DNA of 6,269 bases from Candidatus Cloacimonadota bacterium (GTDB lineage Bacteria; Cloacimonadota; Cloacimonadia; Cloacimonadales; TCS61): NCBI GenBank assembly GCA_030596265.1, contig JAUVKM010000135.1, forward strand, positions 1 through 6,269. The letters are read 5' to 3'. The notes beneath the pieces are model-generated. The model ran no database searches. It was not told the DNA's origin and worked only from the letters and a program-made list of their open reading frames with translations. A program made the position numbers and the translations under genes. Of this stretch, positions 1-5,807 are shown one piece after another (position 1 is the first letter of the stretch; each line of letters begins with the position of its first letter).

Positions 1-630
1 AAAATAACTTTTATCAATAAGATTCAGGAATTTATCTTCTTTGTGAGATATGATAAGACAACCTTTTCCCAAAGCCTTCCTCTCTTCTAATATCTCTATA
101 AATATCCTGATTAGTGTATTATCTAGTCCTGATATCGGTTCGTCAAGGATCCAGTATTTATCATAGTTTATTAGAAGTGCAGCTAATCCAACCCGCTTTA
201 CTTGTCCGCCACTCAATTCCCAGAATGGCTTATTTTTAAGATCTTTAATTCTTAATCTTTCCATTACTCTTTTTCTTAGTTCAGGAGACGATTCATTGGG
301 ATGCTTATCGAAACCATGCTGCCATAAAGTGAGATCCTCCTCTGGAGTAGCGGCAACAATATTAGATAATGGTTCTTGTTTAAGATATATAATCGATTTT
401 GCTCGTTCAGTAAAAGAAAATCGTTTGAGATCTAAATCGTTAATATGGATTGAACCAGTATATCTCTTTTCCAAACCACTGAGAATGCGGCAAAGTGTTG
501 TCTTCCCTGATCCATTTGCTCCTTTTAGAAATGTGATCTCATTAAATGGAAGCTCAAGTGAAGTATTTGTAAAAATAGGATTTTCAAGTTGGTATGCAAA
601 TGAAAGATCATTAATTCTAATGCTTTTCAT
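1..630 (-). CDS. ECF-type ABC transporter ATP-binding protein (second ATPase, C-terminus beyond window)
   Basis: The first 210 residues of a cytoplasmic ABC ATPase are visible; the frame is open to the left edge, so the C-terminus is missing. It would hydrolyse ATP as one half of the ATPase pair driving an energy-coupling-factor importer. All motifs are canonical: Walker A GANGSGKTT (37-45), Q-loop Gln85, signature LSGGQ (139-143), Walker B YWILDE (159-164), D-loop SGLD (167-170) and H-loop His196. The ATG at 630 lies inside the end of the preceding ATPase gene (14-base overlap in another frame), suggesting translational coupling. Two adjacent but different ATPases are the usual EcfA/EcfA' arrangement, and an EcfT gene would be expected next, off the edge. 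ATPase identity is sure; ECF membership rests on the partner ATPase and the S-like protein. The transported substrate is unknown. Confidence 0.9.
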   Translation of the reverse strand, partial: MKSIRINDLSFAYQLENPIFTNTSLELPFNEITFLKGANGSGKTTLCRILSGLEKRYTGSIHINDLDLKRFSFTERAKSIIYLKQEPLSNIVAATPEEDLTLWQHGFDKHPNESSPELRKRVMERLRIKDLKNKPFWELSGGQVKRVGLAALLINYDKYWILDEPISGLDNTLIRIFIEILEERKALGKGCLIISHKEDKFLNLIDKSYF

Positions 631-1279
631 TCAGATTTTCCATTTCAATTGTTTTATTTGCGAATTGAATAATATCATTTGTATGACCTGCAAGAAATAT
701 TATTTTCCCATTATCAGCTAGAATTTTGATCTCATCTGAAATTAGTTTTATATATTTTTGTGAAAGTCCGGCAAATGGTTCATCCAATAAATATACATCG
801 GGTGAAAGTGTAAGGATAGATGCAAGTGTAACCAATTTTTTCTGCCCAAACGAGAGAGAAGCTGTTTCTTTATGTCGCAGGTCTTCAATATCCAGTTTGG
901 CAAGAACATCATCAATTCGCATGATAATGTTCTTTGCTGAAATTTTAAGATTTTCCGGAGCAAAAGCAAGCTCCTGCTCAACTGTAGGAAAAAATAGCTG
1001 GTTGTCGGGATGCTGCATTAGCAAACTAATTCGGGGTGCAACTTCGGGAAGAGACAGCTCGGAAATATCAATATTAATGTGGGAAATAGTTCCTGATAGA
1101 TCTCCGGGAAATATTTTAGGGATTACACTGCAAATAATATTCAAAAGCGTGGTTTTACCGGTTCCGCTATCACCACAAACAGCAATTATATCTCCCTTTA
1201 CTGCTAAGAATGAAAAATTATTTATCAATAAAGGAGAATTCGTATTATATCGAAAGGAGATGTTTTTAAGTTCTATCAT
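617..1279 (-). CDS. ECF-type ABC transporter ATP-binding protein (first ATPase)
   Basis: A complete 220-residue ABC ATPase, expected at the cytoplasmic face of an importer. Walker A is GDSGTGKTT (36-44). The Q-loop region reads MQHPDNQLFFPTVEQELAF around Gln89, followed by APENL; this QxPDNQ...TVExExAF...EN pattern is typical of EcfA/CbiO ATPases and is the best evidence that the transporter is of the ECF class. The signature is LSFGQ (142-146) in place of LSGGQ, Walker B is VYLLDE (162-167), the D-loop is AGLS (170-173) in place of SGLD, and the H-loop is His199. The start overlaps the stop of the previous gene in an ATGA junction, and the end overlaps the next ATPase by 14 bases. The non-canonical signature and D-loop, against fully canonical ones in the partner, suggest an asymmetric ATPase heterodimer. 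At 220 residues it is short for an EcfA, which usually runs about 270-290, so the C-terminal extension is lacking. Confidence 0.92.
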   Translation of the reverse strand: MIELKNISFRYNTNSPLLINNFSFLAVKGDIIAVCGDSGTGKTTLLNIICSVIPKIFPGDLSGTISHINIDISELSLPEVAPRISLLMQHPDNQLFFPTVEQELAFAPENLKISAKNIIMRIDDVLAKLDIEDLRHKETASLSFGQKKLVTLASILTLSPDVYLLDEPFAGLSQKYIKLISDEIKILADNGKIIFLAGHTNDIIQFANKTIEMENLNEKH

Positions 1280-1707
1280 TTTTCTATTTCAATTGCTACA
1301 AGATATTTGATCCAACGCTGACTAAACTCATCAGTTGGTATTACCAATCGGATAAACTGACCTGTCGCATCTTCCTGAAATACTAGATAACAGGTTTCAT
1401 TTTCTTCTTTAGTTAAATTAAGAGTACCACCATCTTTAGAGTGAAAAATATATTCAGTTCTAATATCAGTTGGAATTTTTAATATTTGAAGAACATCTGT
1501 AAAATCGAAACCATTAAATTTATCACCTCGTTTTGTTGTAAAACTAACTTGTCCATTTGAGCTTATCTTAGAATATGAGAGAAATATTTCTCGGTCTTTA
1601 TAAATTATCTTAATTCCTTCTTCGTCTGTTACTTTACTTTTTTGATAAATAATAAGTGTAAGAAGAATTATTATAAGAACTATAAGAATTAAAATAGTTT
1701 TCTTCAT
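1276..1707 (-). CDS. Membrane-anchored small protein with one sulfite-oxidase-like domain, ECF operon accessory
   Basis: A 143-residue protein with one N-terminal membrane anchor (about residues 4-20, almost all Ile/Leu) and an outside-facing domain. The domain (about 55-143) shows the pattern of the oxidoreductase molybdopterin-binding (sulfite oxidase) fold: GFDFTDVLQ (67-74), a strand ending in SKDGG (90-94), then IRLVIP (119-124) and RWIKYLVAIEI (131-141). The same IRLVIP segment and a W-I-x-x-[LI] ending recur in the 302-residue protein of this operon. The only cysteine (106) is not in the place expected of a molybdenum ligand, and the domain is about half the family's usual size, so catalysis is unlikely. 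It starts two bases after the lipoprotein stop and ends in an ATGA overlap with the first ATPase. I infer an envelope accessory role for the importer. The fold call is by motif resemblance only. Confidence 0.8.
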   Translation of the reverse strand: MKKTILILIVLIIILLTLIIYQKSKVTDEEGIKIIYKDREIFLSYSKISSNGQVSFTTKRGDKFNGFDFTDVLQILKIPTDIRTEYIFHSKDGGTLNLTKEENETCYLVFQEDATGQFIRLVIPTDEFSQRWIKYLVAIEIEK

Positions 1708-1709
1708 CG

Positions 1710-2153
1710 CTATTCTCTACCTAATTCCTTATATTTCCTGGCATAATATCCATTCTTGCTACTTTGTCCTAAAAATTCAAAATAATTCAAGCGATCTGAG
1801 AAATGGTTATTTTCAATTGAAGTCCTGGAATAAACGCAAATCTCTTTAAGATTACAGATATTGCAAACTACCGGTAAGTTATTTGCTTTGGAATTCCAAC
1901 CATCCTTATCTTTTTGTATGTGAATTTTAGAAAAACTTCGCGATGTTATTAAAGCAGCAGTTCCATCAGAGCCGATTAAAAGTGCATATTTTGCAGAAGA
2001 GACTATATCCTCAAGAATCTCATCAAGTCTTCCTTCATTGCTGATTTCTGCTCCATCCACAATATTTCCTGTAACGATCAAATTATTTTGTGAACATGCA
2101 AAAAGAGACAAAATAAAAAATAATATTGAAACTCTTTTTACCATTCCAGCCAT
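1710..2153 (-). CDS. Small lipoprotein with CxxC-x5-C motif, ECF operon accessory
   Basis: A 147-residue predicted lipoprotein: positive N-terminus (KR), hydrophobic core and lipobox LFAC with Cys20 as the lipid-bearing residue. The middle region, with RLDEIL (42-47), ALLIGSDGTAALI (57-69) and NLKEICVYS (101-109), looks like a degenerate copy of the domain seen in both flanking gene products (helix with D-x-L, strand ending in S-D-G, closing strand). Three cysteines form CxxC-x5-C (97, 100, 106), possible metal ligands or disulfide partners outside the cytoplasm. The ATG at 2153 is preferred over that at 2144 because a GGAG lies about nine bases upstream of the former; the lipobox works with either. 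The start overlaps the upstream gene by 16 bases. No named family is recognised. A substrate- or metal-binding accessory of the importer is inferred. Confidence 0.78.
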   Translation of the reverse strand: MAGMVKRVSILFFILSLFACSQNNLIVTGNIVDGAEISNEGRLDEILEDIVSSAKYALLIGSDGTAALITSRSFSKIHIQKDKDGWNSKANNLPVVCNICNLKEICVYSRTSIENNHFSDRLNYFEFLGQSSKNGYYARKYKELGRE

Positions 2154-3046
2154 TCTGCTTCACTCCAATTTCCAGTATTAAAATTTTCATTTGAACTTTG
2201 CTTTTTAGTATTCTCGCTAAAATGGAGAATCACTTCTTCGGGGAAATTTTTCCAATTGAGTATGCTGTTCACGTTTTTGAGCGATTTGAAGTGACTTTGG
2301 AAGATAACTGCAACATCAAAGATCTGAACATAAGCCAAATCTTTTATCCACATACCTGCCGGCATATCGGGGCTTTTCAAATCAAATGAATCACCATTTG
2401 TTATCAAAACAGCATTCCTTAAATATTTATCATAATCTAAACTATGTTTTACCCCATCTTTCCCAACTATAAGCATTTCATCTTTAAGAAATGGAAATGC
2501 TTGAGACATGATCTCAGAAAAAGTATAACCACTCACCTTAACAAAAGGAGGAAGTTCATCTCTAATTCGTGTGTTAAGTAAAATTGGCTCTGCAAAGTAA
2601 ATTGTATGGGGGAAAGGCATATCGGAAATTGATTCAGTTTTAATTGTACTGATATCTTGAATCCAGAACATATCTCTAATTTCCGGAATTACAAGACGAA
2701 TATGTTCATCGTCGAGTGTCTTACCATTCCTGCCTAAAGCTAAAATGCCATTATTATTTAATATATCATCTTTAGTAACTCGTACAAGATAATTATCGGT
2801 TGAGATAAAACATAATTTATCATAATTGGAAATATCGTATTCTTGTAAAATATCGGTGAGTTTCACACCAACCCAATTATCTTTTTTCTCTTCTCCATCT
2901 TTATTACGGTGGGTAGCTATTTCAATTTTTTCATAACTATCCAGTTTCGATCTTTCTAAGTTTATTATTCTATCTGAATCTACAAGCTCAATTGAAAAGA
3001 GCATAGTACTCACAAATAGAATTATTCCAGTTATTATTAGCTTCAT
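2138..3046 (-). CDS. Exported two-domain protein resembling sulfite oxidase (molybdopterin) fold without ligand cysteine
   Basis: A 302-residue protein with an N-terminal signal peptide (about 1-18, ending LFS). Two similar domains follow. Domain one (about 57-138) has NWVGVKLTDILQ (57-68), LCFISTDNYLVRV (78-90), GRNGKTL (105-111), IRLVIP (116-121) and FWIQDISTI (127-135). Domain two (about 166-250) has VSGYTFSEIM (171-180), MLIVGKDGVKHSL (191-203) and MWIKDLAYVQI (232-242). The order matches the oxidoreductase molybdopterin-binding fold: W-x-G-V-x-L-x-D-x-L, a strand, N-G-x-x-L, R-L-V-x-P, then W-x-K/Q-x-[LI]. The sole cysteine (79) sits in a core strand and not where sulfite oxidases hold molybdenum, so a binding role is likelier than a redox one. 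The last 50 residues are hydrophilic and unassigned. An AGGATGG ribosome-binding region precedes the ATG, eight bases after the S-component stop. Confidence 0.82.
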   Translation of the reverse strand: MKLIITGIILFVSTMLFSIELVDSDRIINLERSKLDSYEKIEIATHRNKDGEEKKDNWVGVKLTDILQEYDISNYDKLCFISTDNYLVRVTKDDILNNNGILALGRNGKTLDDEHIRLVIPEIRDMFWIQDISTIKTESISDMPFPHTIYFAEPILLNTRIRDELPPFVKVSGYTFSEIMSQAFPFLKDEMLIVGKDGVKHSLDYDKYLRNAVLITNGDSFDLKSPDMPAGMWIKDLAYVQIFDVAVIFQSHFKSLKNVNSILNWKNFPEEVILHFSENTKKQSSNENFNTGNWSEAEWLEW

Positions 3047-3054
3047 TTTCCATC

Positions 3055-3591
3055 CTATACTATATTATATTTTTTCAGTTTATTGAACATCGAATATGAA
3101 ATAATACCGCCCACAATTCCGGAAATAGCAGCAGCAATGAGTGAAATTATGAATGGAATTGCTGCAAGCCGCATTACGATTATGGTTACAATAACTGCAC
3201 CGGTAAGATTGGCTACAGTAACAATGAGAACGTGAAAAGTTAAAATACTCTTATTTTTAAAGAATAGTGAAACAATCTCTGCCATTAATCCTGGCATTGT
3301 ATAACTTATAAGTGAGACCGCACCGTGATTTCCAAAATATCCCATACTCAGCATTACAATAGCCTGGGTGATACCAACCAATAATCCTGCACCGGGTTTA
3401 TTCACGATTGCAATTGCTAGTGCTATCCACATCATATACAAGCCACCTGCAAGCGAACCGCCTGGTATCATTAATGGAGCTGATATGAGATGAATCAGTG
3501 GAGTTATAATCGGTTTGGCTGCCAATCCCAAAGCACTCATTATAGCTATATACAGCAGATCCTGAGATGAATATTTTCTTAACCAGCTCAT
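3055..3591 (-). CDS. Putative ECF transporter S component (substrate-binding membrane subunit)
   Basis: A 178-residue, very hydrophobic protein with about six membrane helices (near 12-30, 35-62, 66-84, 93-111, 116-141 and 144-167), the usual size and topology of S components. Helix one carries Ala16-x3-Ala20-x3-Ala24, like the AxxxA pattern by which S components contact EcfT. A central stretch with PGGSLAGGLYMMW (43-55), NKPGAGLLVG (64-73), GNHGAVSLISY (87-97) and PGL (100-102) resembles the YkoE/'ABC cobalt' type of S component, some of which serve thiamine precursors; I do not claim that substrate. It is the first gene of a tight operon that also encodes two ECF-type ATPases, which strongly supports the assignment. 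An AAAAAAGG lies four to five bases before the ATG, a short spacing. The alternative is an unrelated six-helix membrane protein. Confidence 0.8.
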   Translation of the reverse strand: MSWLRKYSSQDLLYIAIMSALGLAAKPIITPLIHLISAPLMIPGGSLAGGLYMMWIALAIAIVNKPGAGLLVGITQAIVMLSMGYFGNHGAVSLISYTMPGLMAEIVSLFFKNKSILTFHVLIVTVANLTGAVIVTIIVMRLAAIPFIISLIAAAISGIVGGIISYSMFNKLKKYNIV

Positions 3592-3623
3592 AAAACCTTT
3601 TTTAAAATATTATTTTTTTTAAG

Positions 3624-3708
3624 ACGAGAGAATTGTTACACTAAATTCAACTTTTTCTCGCCTTTCCAAACACGGGAGATATTTCCATTTCCAAAAATAC
3701 CCTGTCGG
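3624..3708 (-). promoter_or_regulatory. Structured 5' leader candidate of the ECF operon
   Basis: Read on the minus strand this segment would form two stems in the leader of the importer operon. The first (3708-3666) is an imperfect hairpin: CCGACAGGGTATTT pairs with AAATATCTCCCGTGTTTGG across a ten-base loop, with one-base bulges and one three-base bulge. The second pairs GCGAGA (3661-3656) with TCTCGT (3629-3624). The following bases are A-rich, not U-rich, so this is not an intrinsic terminator. It could be a cis-regulatory RNA, mRNA stabiliser or dispersed repeat; no known riboswitch class is recognised. Confidence 0.35.
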
Positions 3709-3714
3709 TAAAGT

Positions 3715-3730
3715 ATCATAACTTTTTATA
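3715..3730 (-). promoter_or_regulatory. Possible -10 region of the ECF operon promoter
   Basis: On the minus strand there are two -10-like words just before the candidate leader: TATAAA (3730-3725) and TATGAT (3720-3715). TATAAA has TGAAGT 17 bases upstream (3753-3748), which is a poor -35. A perfect TTGACA also occurs further upstream (3791-3786) but lacks a good partner at 16-18 bases. The call rests on composition and position only, and the true start site could differ. Confidence 0.25.
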
Positions 3731-3815
3731 AAGCTTTAGAATCCTTTACTTCAGCGCAAAACAAAAGTTAATTTGTAAATAATGATGTCAAGGATTTGGT
3801 AAATTGAAATTTTGA

Positions 3816-3893
3816 ATATAAAACAAAATAAGTGCAATCTGTTATATATAAAACAAATAAGTAATGAAATACTTGACATGATGTTTGTTTTAT
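3816..3893. repeat. Short AT-rich direct and inverted repeats upstream of the surface-protein gene
   Basis: ATATAAAACAAAATAAGT (3816-3833) recurs almost unchanged, one A shorter, at 3846-3862, exactly 30 bases later or about three helical turns. The core ATAAAACAAA appears a third time inverted, as TTTGTTTTAT (3884-3893), abutting a TTGACT box. Such phased copies beside a promoter could be an operator or a curved upstream element, but the sequence is so AT-rich that chance is a real alternative. Confidence 0.4.
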
Positions 3894-3926
3894 TGACTTT
3901 ATACTTAAAAAATTATTAAAAATATT
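3873..3926 (+). promoter_or_regulatory. Candidate promoter of the beta-helix surface-protein gene
   Basis: A consensus -35 word TTGACA lies at 3873-3878, with TTTATA/TATACT at 3898-3905, but that spacing of 19 to 21 bases is long. A second box, TTGACT (3893-3898), is followed by TATTAA (3914-3919, spacing 15) or TTAAAA (3916-3921, spacing 17). Either could start a transcript with a leader of roughly 55-75 bases. No pair is fully convincing, so the exact promoter is uncertain. Confidence 0.35.
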
Positions 3927-3977
3927 TTCAATGATGTGATTTTGATTTGAGTAAATCTGAAAGATCGAGCGTTCTTT

Positions 3978-3982
3978 GGAGG
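3978..3982 (+). promoter_or_regulatory. Shine-Dalgarno site that fixes the start at 3988
   Basis: GGAGG lies five bases before the ATG at 3988. The open frame extends further upstream to a TTG at 3976, but that codon overlaps the GGAGG itself and would put four extra residues before a textbook signal peptide beginning MKK. The ATG at 3988 is therefore the start. Confidence 0.85.
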
Positions 3983-3987
3983 TTTTT

Positions 3988-5658
3988 ATGAAAAAAATCT
4001 TAACAATTTTATTTTTATTGTTATTCACTTTTATTAATGCTGTAACTATTAATGTACCGGCTGACCAACCCTCTATACAAGCCGGTATTGATGCAGCAGC
4101 AAATGGTGACACAGTGCTTGTACAACCCGGAACTTATGTGGAAAACATTAACTACAACGGAAAACTTATTACAGTTGCTTCGTTATATTTAACAACTGTG
4201 GATTCTTCATATATTTCTTCAACCATTATCGATGGGAATAGTAGTGGTAGGGTTGTAGCTTTTAACAATGGTGAAGGTTCAACTGCTGTTTTATGCGGTT
4301 TTACGATAACAAATGGTTTAGGTTATGAAGAAGAAGGTGGTGGGATTTACTGTTCTCAATCTAGCCCAACTTTAGAAAATTTAATAATATCAGGTAATTT
4401 TTGTTTTAGTTTAGAGTGGAATAATAGTTATGGTGGTGGGATTTACTGTTTTCAATCTAGCCCAAGTTTAGAAAATGTAGTAATTTCAGAGAATCAAGCT
4501 TCCGGTTCTACTTATAGCGGAAAGGGTGGCGGGATTTTCTGTAATGATCATTCTAACCCAATTCTACAGAATGTAACAATAACAGGTAATTCTGTTTACG
4601 GGTCTAATGGACAAGGTGGTGGGATTTACTGTTTTTCTTCTTCCAATCCGAGTTTAATAAATGTTACTATAACAGGTAATTCTGCTACTTATTATGGTGG
4701 CGGAATTTTCTGTGAACATGATTCCAATCCGATTTTAGTTAATTGTATTATGTGGAATGACTCACCAGAAGAGATCTATTTTTCCTCATATTTTGACCCT
4801 AATACAATCGTAATCTCATATTCAGATATAGAGGGTGGAGAAACCGGTATCGTAACGAACAATAACGGTATTGTAAACTGGCTGGAAGGTAATATTGATA
4901 GTGATCCTTTATTTGTAGATACTACAAATGGAGATAATCATTTACAGTCAATTTCTCCATGTATAGATGCAGGTGATCCAAACTTTCCATTCGATCCAGA
5001 TAATACAATAATCGATATGGGTGCTTTCTACTATCACCAGGATCAATACATTGTTGTTGAAGAGATCTATCCGGAACCGGGATCACTCACCATATCAGAA
5101 GGAGACAGTATCAATTTCTACATCCTTGCCAACGATCCCGACGGTAATCCAATAGAGTATAGCTGGGAATTGGATGGAGAAATCGTCTCCACTGACAGCA
5201 GCTATATCTTTTACGCAGACGAGAACTCGGCAGGTTCTTATGCAATTACTTTGGAAGTTACAGATAATTATCAACCACCTTCTAGAAACACACTCAACTT
5301 CGAGTGGGATATAATTGTGGAAGATGTTTCATCAGCACAAGAATTATTACCAACAGTAACCGCAATTTATCAGAACTTCCCCAATCCTTTCAATCCAACT
5401 ACAACAATTTCCTTTTCTGTAACACAAAAATCCTCGTTTGTGACTCTTGGAATCTATAACATTAAAGGACAGAAAGTGAAAGATCTTTCACCGAGCTTAT
5501 GTCATACTGAGCCTGTCGAAGTACGAGGGGAAAAACAATATTCAGTTGTTTGGAACGGAACAGATGATAACGACAAACCCGTTTCGTCAGGAATTTATTT
5601 TTATAAATTGAAATCAGAGAATTTCGAAAAGACGAGAAAAATGATCCTCCTAAAATAA
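3988..5658 (+). CDS. Secreted parallel beta-helix protein with PKD-like domain and T9SS-type C-terminal sorting domain
   Basis: A 556-residue exported surface protein. The signal peptide is residues 1-18 (MKKILTILFLLLFTFINA). The segment INVPADQPSIQAGIDAAANG (21-40), followed by DTVLVQPGTYVENI (41-54), is the usual entry to a right-handed parallel beta-helix. Five rungs carry GGGI[YF]C at 117, 149, 180, 210 and 237, several ending NVxITGNS; a DPLFV...SPCIDAGD closure (306-330) follows. Residues about 357-445 resemble a PKD/cadherin-like beta-sandwich (ANDPDGNPIEYSWELDG). The C-terminal 97 residues begin YQNFPNPFNPTTTISF and end SGIYFYKL...KMILLK, matching type A sorting domains of type IX secretion. 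A 17-residue link (501-517) inside this last domain is a translated REP-like element. Function is probably adhesion or polysaccharide binding/cleavage; no catalytic residues of a known lyase are evident. It is monocistronic, divergent from the importer operon. Confidence 0.9.
   Translation: MKKILTILFLLLFTFINAVTINVPADQPSIQAGIDAAANGDTVLVQPGTYVENINYNGKLITVASLYLTTVDSSYISSTIIDGNSSGRVVAFNNGEGSTAVLCGFTITNGLGYEEEGGGIYCSQSSPTLENLIISGNFCFSLEWNNSYGGGIYCFQSSPSLENVVISENQASGSTYSGKGGGIFCNDHSNPILQNVTITGNSVYGSNGQGGGIYCFSSSNPSLINVTITGNSATYYGGGIFCEHDSNPILVNCIMWNDSPEEIYFSSYFDPNTIVISYSDIEGGETGIVTNNNGIVNWLEGNIDSDPLFVDTTNGDNHLQSISPCIDAGDPNFPFDPDNTIIDMGAFYYHQDQYIVVEEIYPEPGSLTISEGDSINFYILANDPDGNPIEYSWELDGEIVSTDSSYIFYADENSAGSYAITLEVTDNYQPPSRNTLNFEWDIIVEDVSSAQELLPTVTAIYQNFPNPFNPTTTISFSVTQKSSFVTLGIYNIKGQKVKDLSPSLCHTEPVEVRGEKQYSVVWNGTDDNDKPVSSGIYFYKLKSENFEKTRKMILLK
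4336..4476 (+). repeat. Near-identical 45-base direct repeats encoding beta-helix rungs
   Basis: Bases 4336-4380 and 4432-4476 are 45-base copies differing at only two positions, 96 bases (32 codons) apart. Both begin GGTGGTGGGATTTACTGTT and encode GGGIYC-[SF]-QSSP-[TS]-LEN. A third, shorter copy of the start lies at 4615-4634. Identity at the DNA level beyond what the protein needs suggests recent rung duplication and possible length variation by recombination. Confidence 0.8.
5500..5528 (+). repeat. REP-like palindromic element inside the coding sequence
   Basis: TGTCATACTGAGCCTGTCGA (5500-5519), continuing AGTACGAGG, is a member of the widespread 'ACTGAG...TCGAAGT' family of short imperfect palindromes. 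TACT (5505-5508) can pair with AGTA (5520-5523) around it. Translated in the gene frame it gives CHTEPVEVRG, the peptide typical of such elements read through in coding sequences. Family recognition is from memory; the in-frame position is seen directly. Confidence 0.7.
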
Positions 5659-5683
5659 TGGTGAAGAAATCTTCTTAGGTTTT
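5649..5683 (+). terminator. Weak candidate terminator of the surface-protein gene
   Basis: Overlapping the stop codon, CCTAA (5649-5653) can pair with TTAGG (5675-5679), enclosing GAAGA-AA-TCTTC (5663-5674), with a nine-base bulge on the left side; TTTT follows (5680-5683). The stem is AT-rich and the T run is short, so it may be inefficient or not a terminator at all. Confidence 0.3.
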
Positions 5684-5807
5684 AAATTTAAAATATCATC
5701 TTTCTGACGGAACTCGCACACTGTTCTCCACAGGAAGAATAGATTATTAAGTAAATATTTCCATAGTCTCTTCGTTTTAAGAATTGTAAGTAGATACTTA
5801 TATTCCA

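Larger units (their letters stand above)
3592..3987. other. Gene-free divergent intergenic region
   Basis: This 396-base region lies between the divergently oriented importer operon and the surface-protein gene, and I see no convincing gene on either strand. The half nearer the operon (3600-3760) holds the hairpin-rich candidate leader. The half nearer the surface protein (3770-3987) is extremely AT-rich and holds repeated ATAAAACAAA words, two TTGAC-type boxes and a clear ribosome-binding site. No match to the TPP, cobalamin or molybdenum-cofactor riboswitch signatures could be seen by eye. Confidence 0.7.

Noticed and set aside
296..721. Plus-strand open frame of 141 codons
   Set aside because: It lies opposite both ABC ATPases, whose motifs are intact; its translation has no recognisable pattern.
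748..981. Minus-strand open frame of 77 codons
   Set aside because: Another frame of the first ATPase; no independent start signal.
726..1310. Plus-strand open frame of 194 codons
   Set aside because: Antisense to the first ATPase over nearly its full length, with serine-rich shadow composition and no ribosome-binding site worth noting.
2198..2389. Plus-strand open frame of 63 codons
   Set aside because: Antisense to the two-domain exported protein; no coding features.
2138..3046. Active molybdenum oxidoreductase
   Set aside because: The only cysteine sits in a core strand (residue 79), each domain is short, and no partner redox subunit or Tat signal (no twin arginine) is present.
3592..3780. 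TPP, cobalamin or molybdenum-cofactor riboswitch before the S component
   Set aside because: The hallmark conserved words of these classes were not found on the minus strand; only generic hairpins are visible.
3976..3987. Upstream TTG start adding four residues to the surface protein
   Set aside because: The TTG overlaps the GGAGG ribosome-binding site, which instead serves the ATG at 3988 that begins a standard signal peptide.
3768..4112. Minus-strand open frame of 114 codons between the operon and the surface protein
   Set aside because: It runs opposite the signal peptide and helix entry of the surface protein, and its translation is low-complexity Asn/Lys/Ile typical of AT-rich noncoding DNA.
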